A stretch of DNA of 62,150 nucleotides, taken from CAYRQP01 sp964426545. Its GTDB lineage: Bacteria; Fermentibacterota; Fermentibacteria; Fermentibacterales; JCC-6. Below are positions 1 through 8,724 of this stretch, one piece after another. Location of the stretch: NCBI GenBank assembly GCA_964426545.1, contig CAYRQP010000012.1:1-62150 (forward strand), in the 5' to 3' direction. How positions within the stretch are numbered: position 1 is the stretch's first letter; the number at the start of each line of letters is the position of its first letter. Position numbers and translations under genes: made by a program. The notes below the pieces were generated by a model. That model was not told where the DNA came from. It was given only the letters and a program-made list of their open reading frames with translations, and did not search any database.

Positions 1-100
1 AATGAAAGAAACTTGCGCCTGAAACCTATTTACACCAATATAGAGACTTCACCATATCCTGATTAAGTTGAGATATGTTTGATTCATCAAAAGGGGAGTT

Positions 101-962
101 ATGATAAGTGAGAAAGACATAAAGAAATGGTATGACAAAGGCATATTTCCTCTGGAGAGAACGCCTGGCGTCCTTTTGAAGCATACGATGTATTTTTAGA
201 TTATTTAAATGTAGAAGCAGGTAGAAAATTACTGGATATTGGCAGTGGAACAGGTTATCTGCTTAAAGCAGCCGCTCAAAGGGAACTGCAGACTTTTGGG
301 ACGGATATCTCTGAAGAAGGGGTAAGAATTGCCAAAAGAGTTTCCCCTAAATCCGAAATGCTGTTGAAGGCAAGTTAGCATATGGATTGGATAGAATAAG
401 AACAAAACTACGAGCGACAAGCGAAACTACAATCAGTCTGGTGTTCCTTGTGATGAATTTGCAGAAACTCCTGAGAGAGGAGGCTGCTTCGTGCGCTGCA
501 AAAGTCACTTCCTGGTTATTTATCCTATTTGGAGAAAATCAAACGGAAGCTATTGACCGGAGAACATTATGCTACTATAAAATCGTTTAAGGGAATCTGA
601 ATTGTTCAGGAAGCCCTAAGTACTTTGATTATGTGACATGCCTGGGAGCGCTGGAACATTTTCTGGATATGGAAGAAGGAATCAAAGAAATGAAAAGGGT
701 CGACAGGTACGGAACAACAGGAAATTAATGAAAATCTGTTATCACTGCGCAATGGAAAGAAATTCTTACTAAAGATGGACTGGAGATCGTAAAAATCCAT
801 CAGGACAAATGGTTTATGAAAAAGATTAAGATATTATCATCAAGTAACCCTTTTGGAGTGATTAAAAGAATCATTATTAAATTTGTGTGGTATTTTCTGC
901 CTTTGAAATACGCTTATCAGTTCATAATTATTCTCAGAAAGAATGAAAAACAAATAACGTGA
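101..962 (+). pseudogene. Decayed class I SAM-dependent methyltransferase
   Basis: Three separated pieces in different frames read as one methyltransferase. The first begins MISEKDIKKWYDKG at 101 and shifts frame near 154. The second (about 154-378) holds the SAM motif I LLDIGSGTGYLLKAA and an acidic TDIS motif, then stops at 376-378. The third begins near 621 with YFDYVTCLGALEHFL (motif IV and the usual EHF box) and stops at 726-728. A C-terminal tail in a further frame runs from about 748 to the stop at 960-962 and ends in a hydrophobic segment. About 230 bases between 379 and 610 do not fit the family and may be an insertion or a misjoin. Such enzymes often sit in glycan clusters, which agrees with the downstream genes. 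Uncollapsed sequencing errors could explain the shifts, but not the extra block. Confidence 0.6.
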
Positions 963-1010
963 TCAGAGCCAACAGGCCTCATAGATGGAACTTACTTTTG
1001 GATAGAAAAG

Positions 1011-2207
1011 ATGAATATTACAGTTCTGACAACAGACTCGGCCCCACTGCTTGGTGGTATAGCTGATTATCTTCATGGTCTTATGTCCTCAACTGTCGGT
1101 GAGATTCAATGGGATCTAAGAACGACAGTGTCCGGTTCTCCGGAATTCGACCAGTCCCTTTCATATCCAGTTCACCGCTTTTCTATCGCACCCCGCAATT
1201 TGGGGCAGCACTTTGGAGACGAGTTTGTTCTATTCCGGAAGTTCAATACTTTGCTATGGCTGGCCGCAAAGCGGCGTAGAAGTCATGCTGTTGTCAAAGA
1301 GATTATTGAAGAAAACAACCCCGATGTCATCCTGATTGCCCGTTGGACGAGAGACGCCCACGGATGGTGCCGGGCATGCAGGGAATTTGGAATACCATAC
1401 ATAATTATTGCCTACGGGTTGGAGATGGTCAGGCCACTTTCTGTTTCTTTAAGCTCAGGCAGAAAGAATGACCTTGCTGGTGCTGCGCTGGTCTTTGCCG
1501 ATAGCCGCCGGGTGGCTGAGATAGTCAGGGATATGTCCAACAGCGCAAGCCCTGTTTTGGTTATGAATCCCGGTGTTGACCTGGATAGAATGGGTGTAGT
1601 GTCCGCTGAATCTGCAACGGATGAATTGAAGAACATGGGAATCGATGGTAAATTCATACTCTGTCTGGGTAGGGTAGTCTACCGCAAAGGATTCGACCTT
1701 GCGGTAAAGGTCTTTGATCTTCTAGCTGAAAATCATCCTGACATAAGTCTGGTCATTGCGGGGGAGGGTGAGTACAGCAGAAAAGTTATGATTTCTGCTG
1801 AAAAGTCGCAATTCAGTGAGAGGATAATTATGACGGGGAGGGTCTCCGACATGCAGCGGAAAGTCCTTTTTCAGGAATGCGAATTCTATGTTATGCCCAA
1901 TCGTCCTGTTAAAGGGGATATTGAAGGTTTCGGCATAGTGTTTTTACAGGCGAATTGTTACGGCAAAGCAGTAATCGGCGGTAATAACGGAGGGGTTCCG
2001 GATGCAATACTGCACGAAAAAACCGGTCTTCTTACGGATACCCCCGTTATCGAACCACTTTCTCAAGCAATGACTCGTCTTCTCGATGATTCAGATTTTG
2101 CTGATGCTCTTGGTGCTGCCGGTAGAGCACGAGTTGCAAAGGAGTTTCAGTGGAAGACACTGTCGAGGATTTTCATTCGCGGCATTGAGAAATATGTGGA
2201 TGTATAA
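1011..2207 (+). CDS. Glycosyltransferase family 4 (GT-B fold)
   Basis: Predicted retaining glycosyltransferase moving a sugar from an NDP-sugar to a lipid-linked or surface glycan at the inner face of the membrane. The N-terminal acceptor domain opens with MNITVLTTDSAPLLGGIADY (residues 1-20; the GG loop is typical). The donor domain starts at about 216 with LCLGRVVYRKGFDLAV, followed by VIAGEG (248-253) and EGFGIVFLQA (305-314). The last motif is the EX7E signature, but its second acidic residue is Gln (Q313), a substitution sometimes seen in GT4 enzymes. At 398 aa it has normal family length. The ATG at 1011 has only a weak ribosome site. It is followed 66 bases later by a flippase, pointing to polysaccharide assembly. 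The sugar specificity cannot be read from the sequence. Confidence 0.85.
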   Translation: MNITVLTTDSAPLLGGIADYLHGLMSSTVGEIQWDLRTTVSGSPEFDQSLSYPVHRFSIAPRNLGQHFGDEFVLFRKFNTLLWLAAKRRRSHAVVKEIIEENNPDVILIARWTRDAHGWCRACREFGIPYIIIAYGLEMVRPLSVSLSSGRKNDLAGAALVFADSRRVAEIVRDMSNSASPVLVMNPGVDLDRMGVVSAESATDELKNMGIDGKFILCLGRVVYRKGFDLAVKVFDLLAENHPDISLVIAGEGEYSRKVMISAEKSQFSERIIMTGRVSDMQRKVLFQECEFYVMPNRPVKGDIEGFGIVFLQANCYGKAVIGGNNGGVPDAILHEKTGLLTDTPVIEPLSQAMTRLLDDSDFADALGAAGRARVAKEFQWKTLSRIFIRGIEKYVDV

Positions 2208-2273
2208 AAACGAATTTTATCTTAACGGGTTGTATTATCCATCCAATATGTCTAACCGATTATGGAATGAGTA

Positions 2274-3548
2274 ATGCTAAAGGATATTCTCAAGTACCGC
2301 GACAAGATACTTAATCTCGGACTGCCCGCCCTGATCAGCCGCGGTGTAATGGTATTCTGGGGCTTCTTCACAATCCTCATCATAAGGATTCTGCCGGAAG
2401 AAACCTACGCGGCATATGCAATAGCCCGCAGTATTCAGATGTTCGCCGTTGTGTTCGGCGGCTCATTCATCATGCAGGGGATTATAAAGTACATATCAGA
2501 GAATGACACCGAGCGCGAGAAGAAGATTGCCAATGCGGGAATAATACTGTCCATGACAATTGCGGGGATTGTGGCTGTTGTTCTCTTTGCCTCCGGAGGA
2601 CTCATTCAGTCATTCTATTCGGATGTGGATCTTTCAGGCATCCCGCTCGCGCTGGCATTACTTGTAATTTCAAGCACGGCTTTCAACCTGCCGAGGAATT
2701 TTCTTGTTGCGAGACACAAAACAAAGCAGATCATGTATTCTGACATTGCATCTGTATTTGTTCGGATAATCGTGATTCTTGTATTCATTTTGACAGATTC
2801 CCTTAATTCTTCGGTTCAGATATTCGGAGCCATAATAGTCGGTAATGTTTGTGCTCTCCTGGTCAATCTCTATTTTGCCCGGGATTATATGGACCTCTCT
2901 CTCGGATATGAGAAGAAACACATGACAATGCTGTTCCGCTTTTCGCTGGTTCTTCTGGGTGCCGGTCTGGCAAATATTATCTACAGCAGAACGGATATCC
3001 TGATTCTTGGAAAACTGGCAGGTGATACCGAAACAGCCGGTTATGCTGCATGCAGGGCTCTCTCAGCACTGATGATAAACCTGAACCTGGCATCGAAAAT
3101 CGTCATGCTTCCGCTTCTCTCACGAATGTGGAACAGTGGCAACAGGGAAAATGTTGTAAAGAGAGTAATGGGTGCAGTAACACTAATCTCTCTGATCCAG
3201 ATCCCGGTTGTAATCTTCTTTGCCGGTTTTCCAGGGCAGACACTGCATCTGCTGTATGGAGGCAAATATGATGCTGCAGCACCTATTCTCATTGTTTTAA
3301 GCCTTCTTGCTTTCGTGCGGGTTTTCGGCAGTCAATTCTCGAATCTGTGCATCGCCATGGGGAAACCGTCCTTTCCGCTTTACAGTCTACTGGTCTCGGC
3401 AGCCTTGAATGTTGCACTGAATTTCCTTTTCATCCCGAAGTATGATGCTTTTGGAGCGGCAATAGCCACAGTGATAGCCGTCATAGGAGGATCTCTCTCT
3501 GTTGTGATTCTGACCACGAGATACTGCAGGGAAAAGCTGAATAAGTAG
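2274..3548 (+). CDS. Wzx-like oligosaccharide flippase (MOP superfamily)
   Basis: A 424-aa polytopic membrane protein with about 12 hydrophobic helices spread over its full length, the layout of polysaccharide flippases (MOP superfamily, RfbX/Wzx/MurJ-like). Family members move undecaprenyl-linked oligosaccharides across the inner membrane. Visible hallmarks are the N-terminal helix pair with RGVMVFWGFFTILIIRIL, the charged loop ENDTEREKK, the segment IIYSRTDILILGKLAGD, and a C-terminal helix bundle containing KPSFPLYSLLVSAALNVALN. It follows the GT4 gene on the same strand and ends inside a strong terminator hairpin, so the pair is probably the end of a glycan operon. The substrate is unknown. 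Confidence 0.85.
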   Translation: MLKDILKYRDKILNLGLPALISRGVMVFWGFFTILIIRILPEETYAAYAIARSIQMFAVVFGGSFIMQGIIKYISENDTEREKKIANAGIILSMTIAGIVAVVLFASGGLIQSFYSDVDLSGIPLALALLVISSTAFNLPRNFLVARHKTKQIMYSDIASVFVRIIVILVFILTDSLNSSVQIFGAIIVGNVCALLVNLYFARDYMDLSLGYEKKHMTMLFRFSLVLLGAGLANIIYSRTDILILGKLAGDTETAGYAACRALSALMINLNLASKIVMLPLLSRMWNSGNRENVVKRVMGAVTLISLIQIPVVIFFAGFPGQTLHLLYGGKYDAAAPILIVLSLLAFVRVFGSQFSNLCIAMGKPSFPLYSLLVSAALNVALNFLFIPKYDAFGAAIATVIAVIGGSLSVVILTTRYCREKLNK

Positions 3549-3575
3549 TGACATTCGGGACTGTCACTACTTTTT
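3544..3575 (+). terminator. Rho-independent terminator after the flippase gene
   Basis: AGTAGTGACA (3544-3553) pairs perfectly with TGTCACTACT (3562-3571) over an 8-base loop, and a T run (3571-3575) follows. The flippase stop codon TAG lies inside the left arm. Confidence 0.8.
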
Positions 3576-3751
3576 GGGTGTCACCGGCATTTCCCAAAAT
3601 CGTCTGATAATTCACTATGGACATGCGGTCAATAGATGATAATTATATACCTTCAATTATTATGATTAATTTAAAGCATGAATGTTAAATTAAACGTATA
3701 TATAAACATTAATTGGTATGAATAAATAATCACTGAAAGGATGGAGTTACA

Positions 3752-5218
3752 ATGGAAGGACTCGCAAAGCATCTTTCACATATCGTGGGAGATGAGAATG
3801 TCAGAAGTGACCCTGCAGACATGTTCGTCTACGGGTCTGATGCTTCTGTACACTCTTCGCCGCCCTGGGTTGTGGTACGGGCTCAGAGTGTCAAGGACGT
3901 TCAAAATATCCTGTGCTACGCGAACGAGAACAAAATTCCCGTCACAACACGGGGAGCCGGCAGCGGAATGTCAGGACAGGCAGTACCGGTCGGTGGCGGC
4001 ATTGTGCTGGATATCAAGTGTCTCAACAAGATTCTCGAGATACGGACAGAAGACACGTATGTTCGTGTGGAAGCGGGGGTTGTCGATGATGACCTCAACA
4101 GGGCACTGAAACCTACCGGTTTCTTCTACCCGCCCACACCCGCATCGAGCCGTATTGCCACAATAGGCGGGGAGATTGCCAACAACGCCAGTGGCCTCCG
4201 GTCCGTGAAATACGGAGCAACAAGAGATTCCGTACTTGGAATGAAAGTTGTACTCGCCAATGGTTCTTTGATAACTCTCGGAGCAACCACGCGCGTGGAA
4301 GCGACAGGATATCAGCTTGACAGGTTGATGGTTGGTTCTGAAGGCACTCTCGGCGTTATTGTCGAGGCAACCCTGAAGGTAGTGCCTATCCCGAAACTCC
4401 GCTGCATGGGAATCGCCTGTTTCGACAAACTATCTCAGGCAGGAGATGCAATATCCGCGATAATTGCAGAAGGTTCGAATCCATCAGTTCTCGAACTCAT
4501 GGATGATGTGGCAATTACAGCGGTCAACAGAGCCATGGAACTCGGTCTTCCGAAGGTCGAAGCACTCCTTTTCTTCGAAGCAGACGGGAAAATCAAAGCA
4601 CCGATCGATATCGAAATGAAACAGATGAAGGAGATCTGCGAGAAGAACGGTGCTTTCGATGTCAAAATGACATATGATGCAAAAGAGAGAACGAAACTTT
4701 TTGCAGCGAGGAAGAAACTCTTCGCTTCTCTGTCGAGATACCAGGAGGGACTCTCATGCACATCTCTTGCCGACGACATGGCGGTACCCTATTCGAAAAT
4801 GGCTGAAACAGCTGAGAAAATCCATGAAATTGCAAAGCGTAATAATGTAATCATGACTGCATACGGTCATTGCGGCTCGGGCTGCATTCATACTAAAATA
4901 CTGATGGACCCCACGAAAGATGCACAGTGGGATGATGCCAGAAACGCTGTCAGAGAGGTGTATGAATTTGTTCGCTCAGTAGGCGGGACTACTTCTGCCG
5001 AACACGGAATCGGGATTTCGAAGGCACCTGCCTGGAAAATAGAGAAGGCTGATTCACTCGATATTATCCGTGCCGTAAAGGGGGCATTCGACCCAAACAA
5101 TATTCTAAATCCCCACAAAATGCAGGACGCTTCCGATGACTGGGTGACAGCAACTGATCTGAGATACCCCCACGACTCGGTGTGCGAACAGCAAATGGAC
5201 ACAGGATTGGAGGAATGA
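3752..5218 (+). CDS. FAD-linked 2-hydroxyacid dehydrogenase (GlcD/D-lactate dehydrogenase family)
   Basis: A flavoprotein of the vanillyl-alcohol-oxidase/GlcD family, which oxidises D-lactate, glycolate or 2-hydroxyglutarate to the 2-oxoacid. The FAD_binding_4 domain (about 38-210) carries the pyrophosphate loop RGAGSGMSGQAVP (68-80), ATIGGEIANNASG and YGATRDSVLGM. The FAD-oxidase C-terminal domain contains the His/Cys-rich YGHCGSGCIHTK, then AEHGIGISKAP and FDPNNILNPHKM. The length of 488 aa is normal. The start at 3752 follows GGAGTT. It heads an operon: two bases separate it from a four-cluster Fe-S protein, then come MvhD, MvhG and MvhA. This suggests that its FADH2 electrons exchange with the hydrogenase rather than with quinone. 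The physiological substrate is not proven; the LarA homologue nearby makes lactate the first guess. Confidence 0.85.
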   Translation: MEGLAKHLSHIVGDENVRSDPADMFVYGSDASVHSSPPWVVVRAQSVKDVQNILCYANENKIPVTTRGAGSGMSGQAVPVGGGIVLDIKCLNKILEIRTEDTYVRVEAGVVDDDLNRALKPTGFFYPPTPASSRIATIGGEIANNASGLRSVKYGATRDSVLGMKVVLANGSLITLGATTRVEATGYQLDRLMVGSEGTLGVIVEATLKVVPIPKLRCMGIACFDKLSQAGDAISAIIAEGSNPSVLELMDDVAITAVNRAMELGLPKVEALLFFEADGKIKAPIDIEMKQMKEICEKNGAFDVKMTYDAKERTKLFAARKKLFASLSRYQEGLSCTSLADDMAVPYSKMAETAEKIHEIAKRNNVIMTAYGHCGSGCIHTKILMDPTKDAQWDDARNAVREVYEFVRSVGGTTSAEHGIGISKAPAWKIEKADSLDIIRAVKGAFDPNNILNPHKMQDASDDWVTATDLRYPHDSVCEQQMDTGLEE

Positions 5219-5220
5219 CA

Positions 5221-5775
5221 ATGCCGAAATACGAAAGATTACAAAGATGGCGGAGCGAACTGAACATCTGCATCCGATGCGGTTACTGCTACGAAAAGTG
5301 TCATCTTTTCAAGTCCAAATTCTGGGAGATAGATACACCTCGGGCAAAACTTATCATCCTCTACCGCATACTAAACGGCCAGCTCGAATGTACGGATAAG
5401 ATTGCCGAGAAAATTGCAGAGTGTTTCCACTGCAAGAACTGCGAGAGAAGCTGTTCTGCAAAAGTTCCGGTAACGGAAATCATACAGGACGCAAAAGCCG
5501 ACCTTCTCGATGCAGGGTTTGTCTTCACAGGTACAGCAGCTCAGATCGATGATGATATCTGCGGACACTGCGGTGTCTGTTCATCTGTCTGCAAAGCTGA
5601 AGCCATTACAATTGGCGATGAGAAAGAACGCATCGTCGATATAGTAAAGTGTGTAAGTTGCGGAACCTGCATGGCATCCTGCCCTTCAGGTGCAATCACT
5701 CAGAGATCCGATTTCGGAATTCAGGATGAAGAACTGCGTGAAGGCGTGCTCGATTCGCTTACAGGAGGTGAATGA
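5221..5775 (+). CDS. Four-cluster Fe-S protein (HdrC/GlcF-like N-terminus plus 2[4Fe-4S] ferredoxin)
   Basis: 184 aa with four complete CxxCxxCxxxC motifs, so four [4Fe-4S] clusters are predicted: C17/20/23/27, C68/71/74/78, C114/117/120/124 and C144/147/150/154. The first two motifs have the wide spacing of HdrC, GlcF and LutA-type electron-transfer subunits. The last two form a compact ferredoxin. GGAGG (5209-5213) lies seven bases before the ATG at 5221 and fixes the start; an in-frame ATG at 5215 would be too close. The end overlaps mvhD. It lies between the flavoprotein and the hydrogenase genes, so it is the likely wire between FAD and MvhD. It lacks the cysteine-rich CCG domains of full GlcF/HdrB, so it should not itself bind heterodisulfide. 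Confidence 0.8.
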   Translation: MPKYERLQRWRSELNICIRCGYCYEKCHLFKSKFWEIDTPRAKLIILYRILNGQLECTDKIAEKIAECFHCKNCERSCSAKVPVTEIIQDAKADLLDAGFVFTGTAAQIDDDICGHCGVCSSVCKAEAITIGDEKERIVDIVKCVSCGTCMASCPSGAITQRSDFGIQDEELREGVLDSLTGGE

Positions 5776-6191
5776 TGAGTGACAAACCGAAGATAATAGT
5801 ATTCTGCTGCAACTGGTCTGTATATCCCGGACTTCAGTTATCGGAGCTTCTTGATTCCTTTGCAGATGATTCAGGGGTGGAGTACATCGTCACGATGTGT
5901 TCGGGCAGAATAAGCCCCGAACTTGTTATTGAAGCCTTTGCAAACGGAGCATGGGGAGTGATGGTCACAGGTTGCCCGCCCGGTGAATGCGACCATGAAG
6001 GCAACTACAATATGCGGCGCAGAATGACTCTTCTGAAGAGCACACTAGCACAACTTAATATCTGTTCTGAGAGAATAGTCCTCGACTGGTTTTCGGCGGG
6101 AGAAGCTGCAAAACTTGAGAAGGCCGTGAATAGATTCAAAACAAAAATAACTGAATACGGTCCTATCGATATGACCGTGGAACAGGGATAG
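5772..6191 (+). CDS. mvhD: MvhD-type hydrogenase Fe-S (delta) subunit
   Basis: A 139-aa protein of the MvhD/FlpD family. In methanogens this [2Fe-2S] subunit passes electrons between the MvhAG hydrogenase and heterodisulfide reductase. Conserved cysteines are seen at C12, C13, C43, C68 and C73, in VFCCNWS, TMCSGR and TGCPPGECDHEGNYNMRRR. It is free-standing here; in many bacteria it is fused to HdrA. AGGAGGTG ends three bases before the ATG at 5772, and an in-frame ATG follows at 5775. It overlaps the upstream Fe-S gene and lies 12 bases before mvhG. No HdrA exists in the window, so its docking partner is probably the Fe-S/flavoprotein pair upstream. Confidence 0.88.
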   Translation: MMSDKPKIIVFCCNWSVYPGLQLSELLDSFADDSGVEYIVTMCSGRISPELVIEAFANGAWGVMVTGCPPGECDHEGNYNMRRRMTLLKSTLAQLNICSERIVLDWFSAGEAAKLEKAVNRFKTKITEYGPIDMTVEQG

Positions 6192-6203
6192 GAGGTACAG
6201 AGA

Positions 6204-7178
6204 ATGGCTAAACCTAAAGTAGCATTTTACTGGTGCGCCTCCTGCGGAGGCTGCGAGGAGGCAATCGTCGACCTTGCCGAAGACATCCTGAAAGTTGTCG
6301 AGGCTGTGGACATCGTATTCTGGCCTGTCGCTATGGACTTCAAAAAGTCATATGTCGAAGCAATGGAAGACGGTGCATTAGCACTGACTTTCATAAATGG
6401 TGCCATCCGCACGGATGAGCAGAAGGAGATGGTCGAACTGCTCAGACGGAAATCCGGACTTGTCGTTGCATTCGGCTCGTGCGCCCATCTCGGCGGGATT
6501 CCAGGACTTGCGAATTTCCATGACAGAGAGAGCATATTCGAACGGGCATACAAGACAACCCAGTCAACCGTGAACCCCGGTGAAGTGCTTCCCAGAACTG
6601 TTACGCAGATTGACGGAATTCAACTCACTCTTCCAAAATTCTGGAATACCGTCCATACACTCGACCAGGTCATCGATGTGGATTACTACCTTCCTGGCTG
6701 TGCTCCACCTCCAGACCTTATCATGGATGCGGTAATGGCTGTACTCGAAGGTAATCTGCCTGAAAAGGGTGCAGTTCTCGCGCCGGCAAAAACACTCTGC
6801 GACACCTGTCCCCGTTCAGACACCAAACCAGAAGTGATTAAGATAAAAGACCTGAAAAGACCGCATGAAATTCTTGCTGACCCTGAAAAATGTCTTCTCG
6901 AAGAGGGGATTCTCTGTCTTGGGCTGGCAACGAGAAACGGATGTAGCGAGCGGTGTATCAATGCCAACATGCCGTGCAGGGGATGCTTCGGTCCTGTGGA
7001 CGGAGCACACGACTTCGGTGCAAAAGCACTTTCGGCAATAGCATCACTCATTGAAATCGATGATGAGGAAGACACGAGCGTCGAGGAAATCGAGGAGTTG
7101 CTGAAGGCCATCGCTGACCCGGCAGGGCTCTTCTATATGTACAATCTGCCTTCGTCAGAACTTAGAAGGAGCCGATAA
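6204..7178 (+). CDS. mvhG: Group 3c [NiFe] hydrogenase small subunit
   Basis: 324 aa, cytoplasmic type: there is no Tat signal. The proximal [4Fe-4S] cluster ligands come from WCASCGGCEEA (C11, C14, C17), FGSCAHLGG (C93) and LPGCAPPP (C166). The C-terminal half has eight more cysteines (C199, C202, C230, C238, C247, C251, C258, C261) in the arrangement used by MvhG/FrhG for two further clusters. Together they form the electron path from the NiFe site to MvhD. GGAGG precedes the ATG at 6204. The stop overlaps the mvhA start by one base, so the two subunits are translationally coupled. Family: F420-non-reducing (methyl viologen) hydrogenase small subunit. Confidence 0.92.
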   Translation: MAKPKVAFYWCASCGGCEEAIVDLAEDILKVVEAVDIVFWPVAMDFKKSYVEAMEDGALALTFINGAIRTDEQKEMVELLRRKSGLVVAFGSCAHLGGIPGLANFHDRESIFERAYKTTQSTVNPGEVLPRTVTQIDGIQLTLPKFWNTVHTLDQVIDVDYYLPGCAPPPDLIMDAVMAVLEGNLPEKGAVLAPAKTLCDTCPRSDTKPEVIKIKDLKRPHEILADPEKCLLEEGILCLGLATRNGCSERCINANMPCRGCFGPVDGAHDFGAKALSAIASLIEIDDEEDTSVEEIEELLKAIADPAGLFYMYNLPSSELRRSR

Positions 7179-8638
7179 TGAAAAAAGAAATTATAATAGA
7201 TCCGATTACAAGACTCGAAGGTCACGGCAAAGTCAGCATCTATCTCGATGACCTCGGCAATGTAGACAAGGCATTTCTGCAGGTACCCGAACTTCGCGGT
7301 TTCGAGAAATTCTGCGAAGGAAGGCTTGCCGAAGAAATGCCCAGAATCACGCCGAAGATCTGCGGTGTCTGTCCAACAACACATCACATGGCTTCGGGCA
7401 AGGCGGTCGATGACCTTTATAAGGTGGAAGTGCCTTCAGCGGGTAAGAAAATAAGGGAACTTGTAAACTCTGCATTCATGGCAGAAGATCACACCCTTCA
7501 CTTTTTCTTCCTCGGCGGGCCTGACTTCATAGTCGGACCTGATGCTCCCGCAGGACAGAGAAACATCCTCGGTGTCATAGAGAAAGTCGGTCTCGAAGCC
7601 GGCGTGAAAGTCATTCAGATTAGAAAAAGGCTCCGTGAAATAATCACAAAACAGGGCGGAAGGGTCATTCATCCCGTATGCAATCTCCCTGGCGGAGTAT
7701 CGAAAGGCGTAAGTGCAGAAGACAGACAGGAATACATCGAGACTGCAAAAGATGCCATCGAATTCTCGCAGTTCACCCTGGGTGCTTTCACGAAGATTGT
7801 ACTTGAAAACCCGGACTATGTCGACCTGATTGTGGGGGACATCTACAAACACAACACCTATTACATGGGTCTTGTCGACGATAACAACAAAGTCAATTTC
7901 TACGACGGGAAAGTCAGGGTCGTTACACCCACAGGTGAAGAATGTGCGAAATTCCACCCACGGGACTATCTCGACCACATCTGCGAGCATGTGGAGCCTT
8001 GGAGTTACATAAAATTCCCGTATCTGAAGAAAGTCGGATGGAAGGGATTTGTTGACGGCGCAGAAAGTGGGATCTATCGCGTAGCACCCCTTGCACGCCT
8101 GAATGCATCCGACGGCATGGCAACCCCGCTTGCTCAGGCTGAATATGAAAAGATGTATTCGGTACTTGGCGGCAAGCCTGCCCACAACACCCTTGCATAC
8201 CACTGGGCAAGGCTGATAGAGTTACTTTATGCATCTGAGCGTCTTCTCGAACTTGCACAGGATGAAGAAATACTCGACCCCAATGTAAGGGCTATCCCGA
8301 CTGCCGATCCTGATGAAGGCATTGGTATTGTCGAAGCCCCGAGGGGAACGCTCATTCATCACTACAGGACTGACAAGCGCGGCGTGATAAAGGATGTGAA
8401 TCTCATTGTGGCGACGGTGAACAACGCTGCCGCTATGAGCATGTCTATCGCAAAAGCTGCTGATGGGCTTATCAAGAACGGCGTGGTATCCGATGCTCTT
8501 CTGAACATGGTTGAAATGGCATTCAGGGCTTATGACCCGTGTCTTGCCTGTGCTACACACTCACTTCCGGGGGAAACACCCCTCGAAGTCGAAGTAATGA
8601 ACAGCTCCGGCAAAGTCCTGAAGACGCTGGGGAAATAA
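7178..8638 (+). CDS. mvhA: Group 3c [NiFe] hydrogenase large subunit
   Basis: 486 aa. Two cysteine pairs bind the NiFe centre: ICGVCPTTHH (C62, C65) near the N-terminus and DPCLACATH (C455, C458) near the C-terminus. In this family the precursor is cleaved after the last His (H461), so the 25-residue tail beginning SLPGETP should be removed by the protease encoded just downstream. The sequence around TRLEGHGK and the overall length match MvhA/VhuA. The ATG overlaps the mvhG stop (TAATG). The gene is followed by a palindromic element, after which the protease gene begins. Confidence 0.93.
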   Translation: MKKEIIIDPITRLEGHGKVSIYLDDLGNVDKAFLQVPELRGFEKFCEGRLAEEMPRITPKICGVCPTTHHMASGKAVDDLYKVEVPSAGKKIRELVNSAFMAEDHTLHFFFLGGPDFIVGPDAPAGQRNILGVIEKVGLEAGVKVIQIRKRLREIITKQGGRVIHPVCNLPGGVSKGVSAEDRQEYIETAKDAIEFSQFTLGAFTKIVLENPDYVDLIVGDIYKHNTYYMGLVDDNNKVNFYDGKVRVVTPTGEECAKFHPRDYLDHICEHVEPWSYIKFPYLKKVGWKGFVDGAESGIYRVAPLARLNASDGMATPLAQAEYEKMYSVLGGKPAHNTLAYHWARLIELLYASERLLELAQDEEILDPNVRAIPTADPDEGIGIVEAPRGTLIHHYRTDKRGVIKDVNLIVATVNNAAAMSMSIAKAADGLIKNGVVSDALLNMVEMAFRAYDPCLACATHSLPGETPLEVEVMNSSGKVLKTLGK

Positions 8639-8724
8639 ATAAGTGAGCAGGTCACTTATCTCGCACTTATTATGCCCGCGAAGCACTGTATATGCGGGAG
8701 AGTAATTAAGTGACCTGCTCACTT
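8639..8724. repeat. Two AAGTGA-N5-TCACTT palindromes that are also inverted copies of each other
   Basis: AAGTGAGCAGGTCACTT (8641-8657) and AAGTGACCTGCTCACTT (8708-8724) are each palindromic with a 5-base centre, and they are exact reverse complements of one another. The first extends to 8-base arms (8639-8659) and begins at the base after the mvhA stop codon. Between them CCCGC..GCGGG can form another stem. The second contains the GTG start of the maturation protease (8710). The element could act as a terminator/attenuator, an operator, or a structure that controls protease translation. Confidence 0.75.

Noticed and set aside
1..75. C-terminal end of a gene entering from the left
   Set aside because: An open frame ends at TAA 73-75, but 24 codons with no recognisable motif are too little to call a gene.
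5182..5220. Earlier start for the four-cluster Fe-S protein
   Set aside because: It would overlap the flavoprotein gene by 37 bases without a ribosome site, whereas GGAGG is ideally placed for 5221.
7436..8203. 255-aa minus-strand reading frame
   Set aside because: Shadow of mvhA, whose NiFe ligands and family length prove the plus-strand gene.
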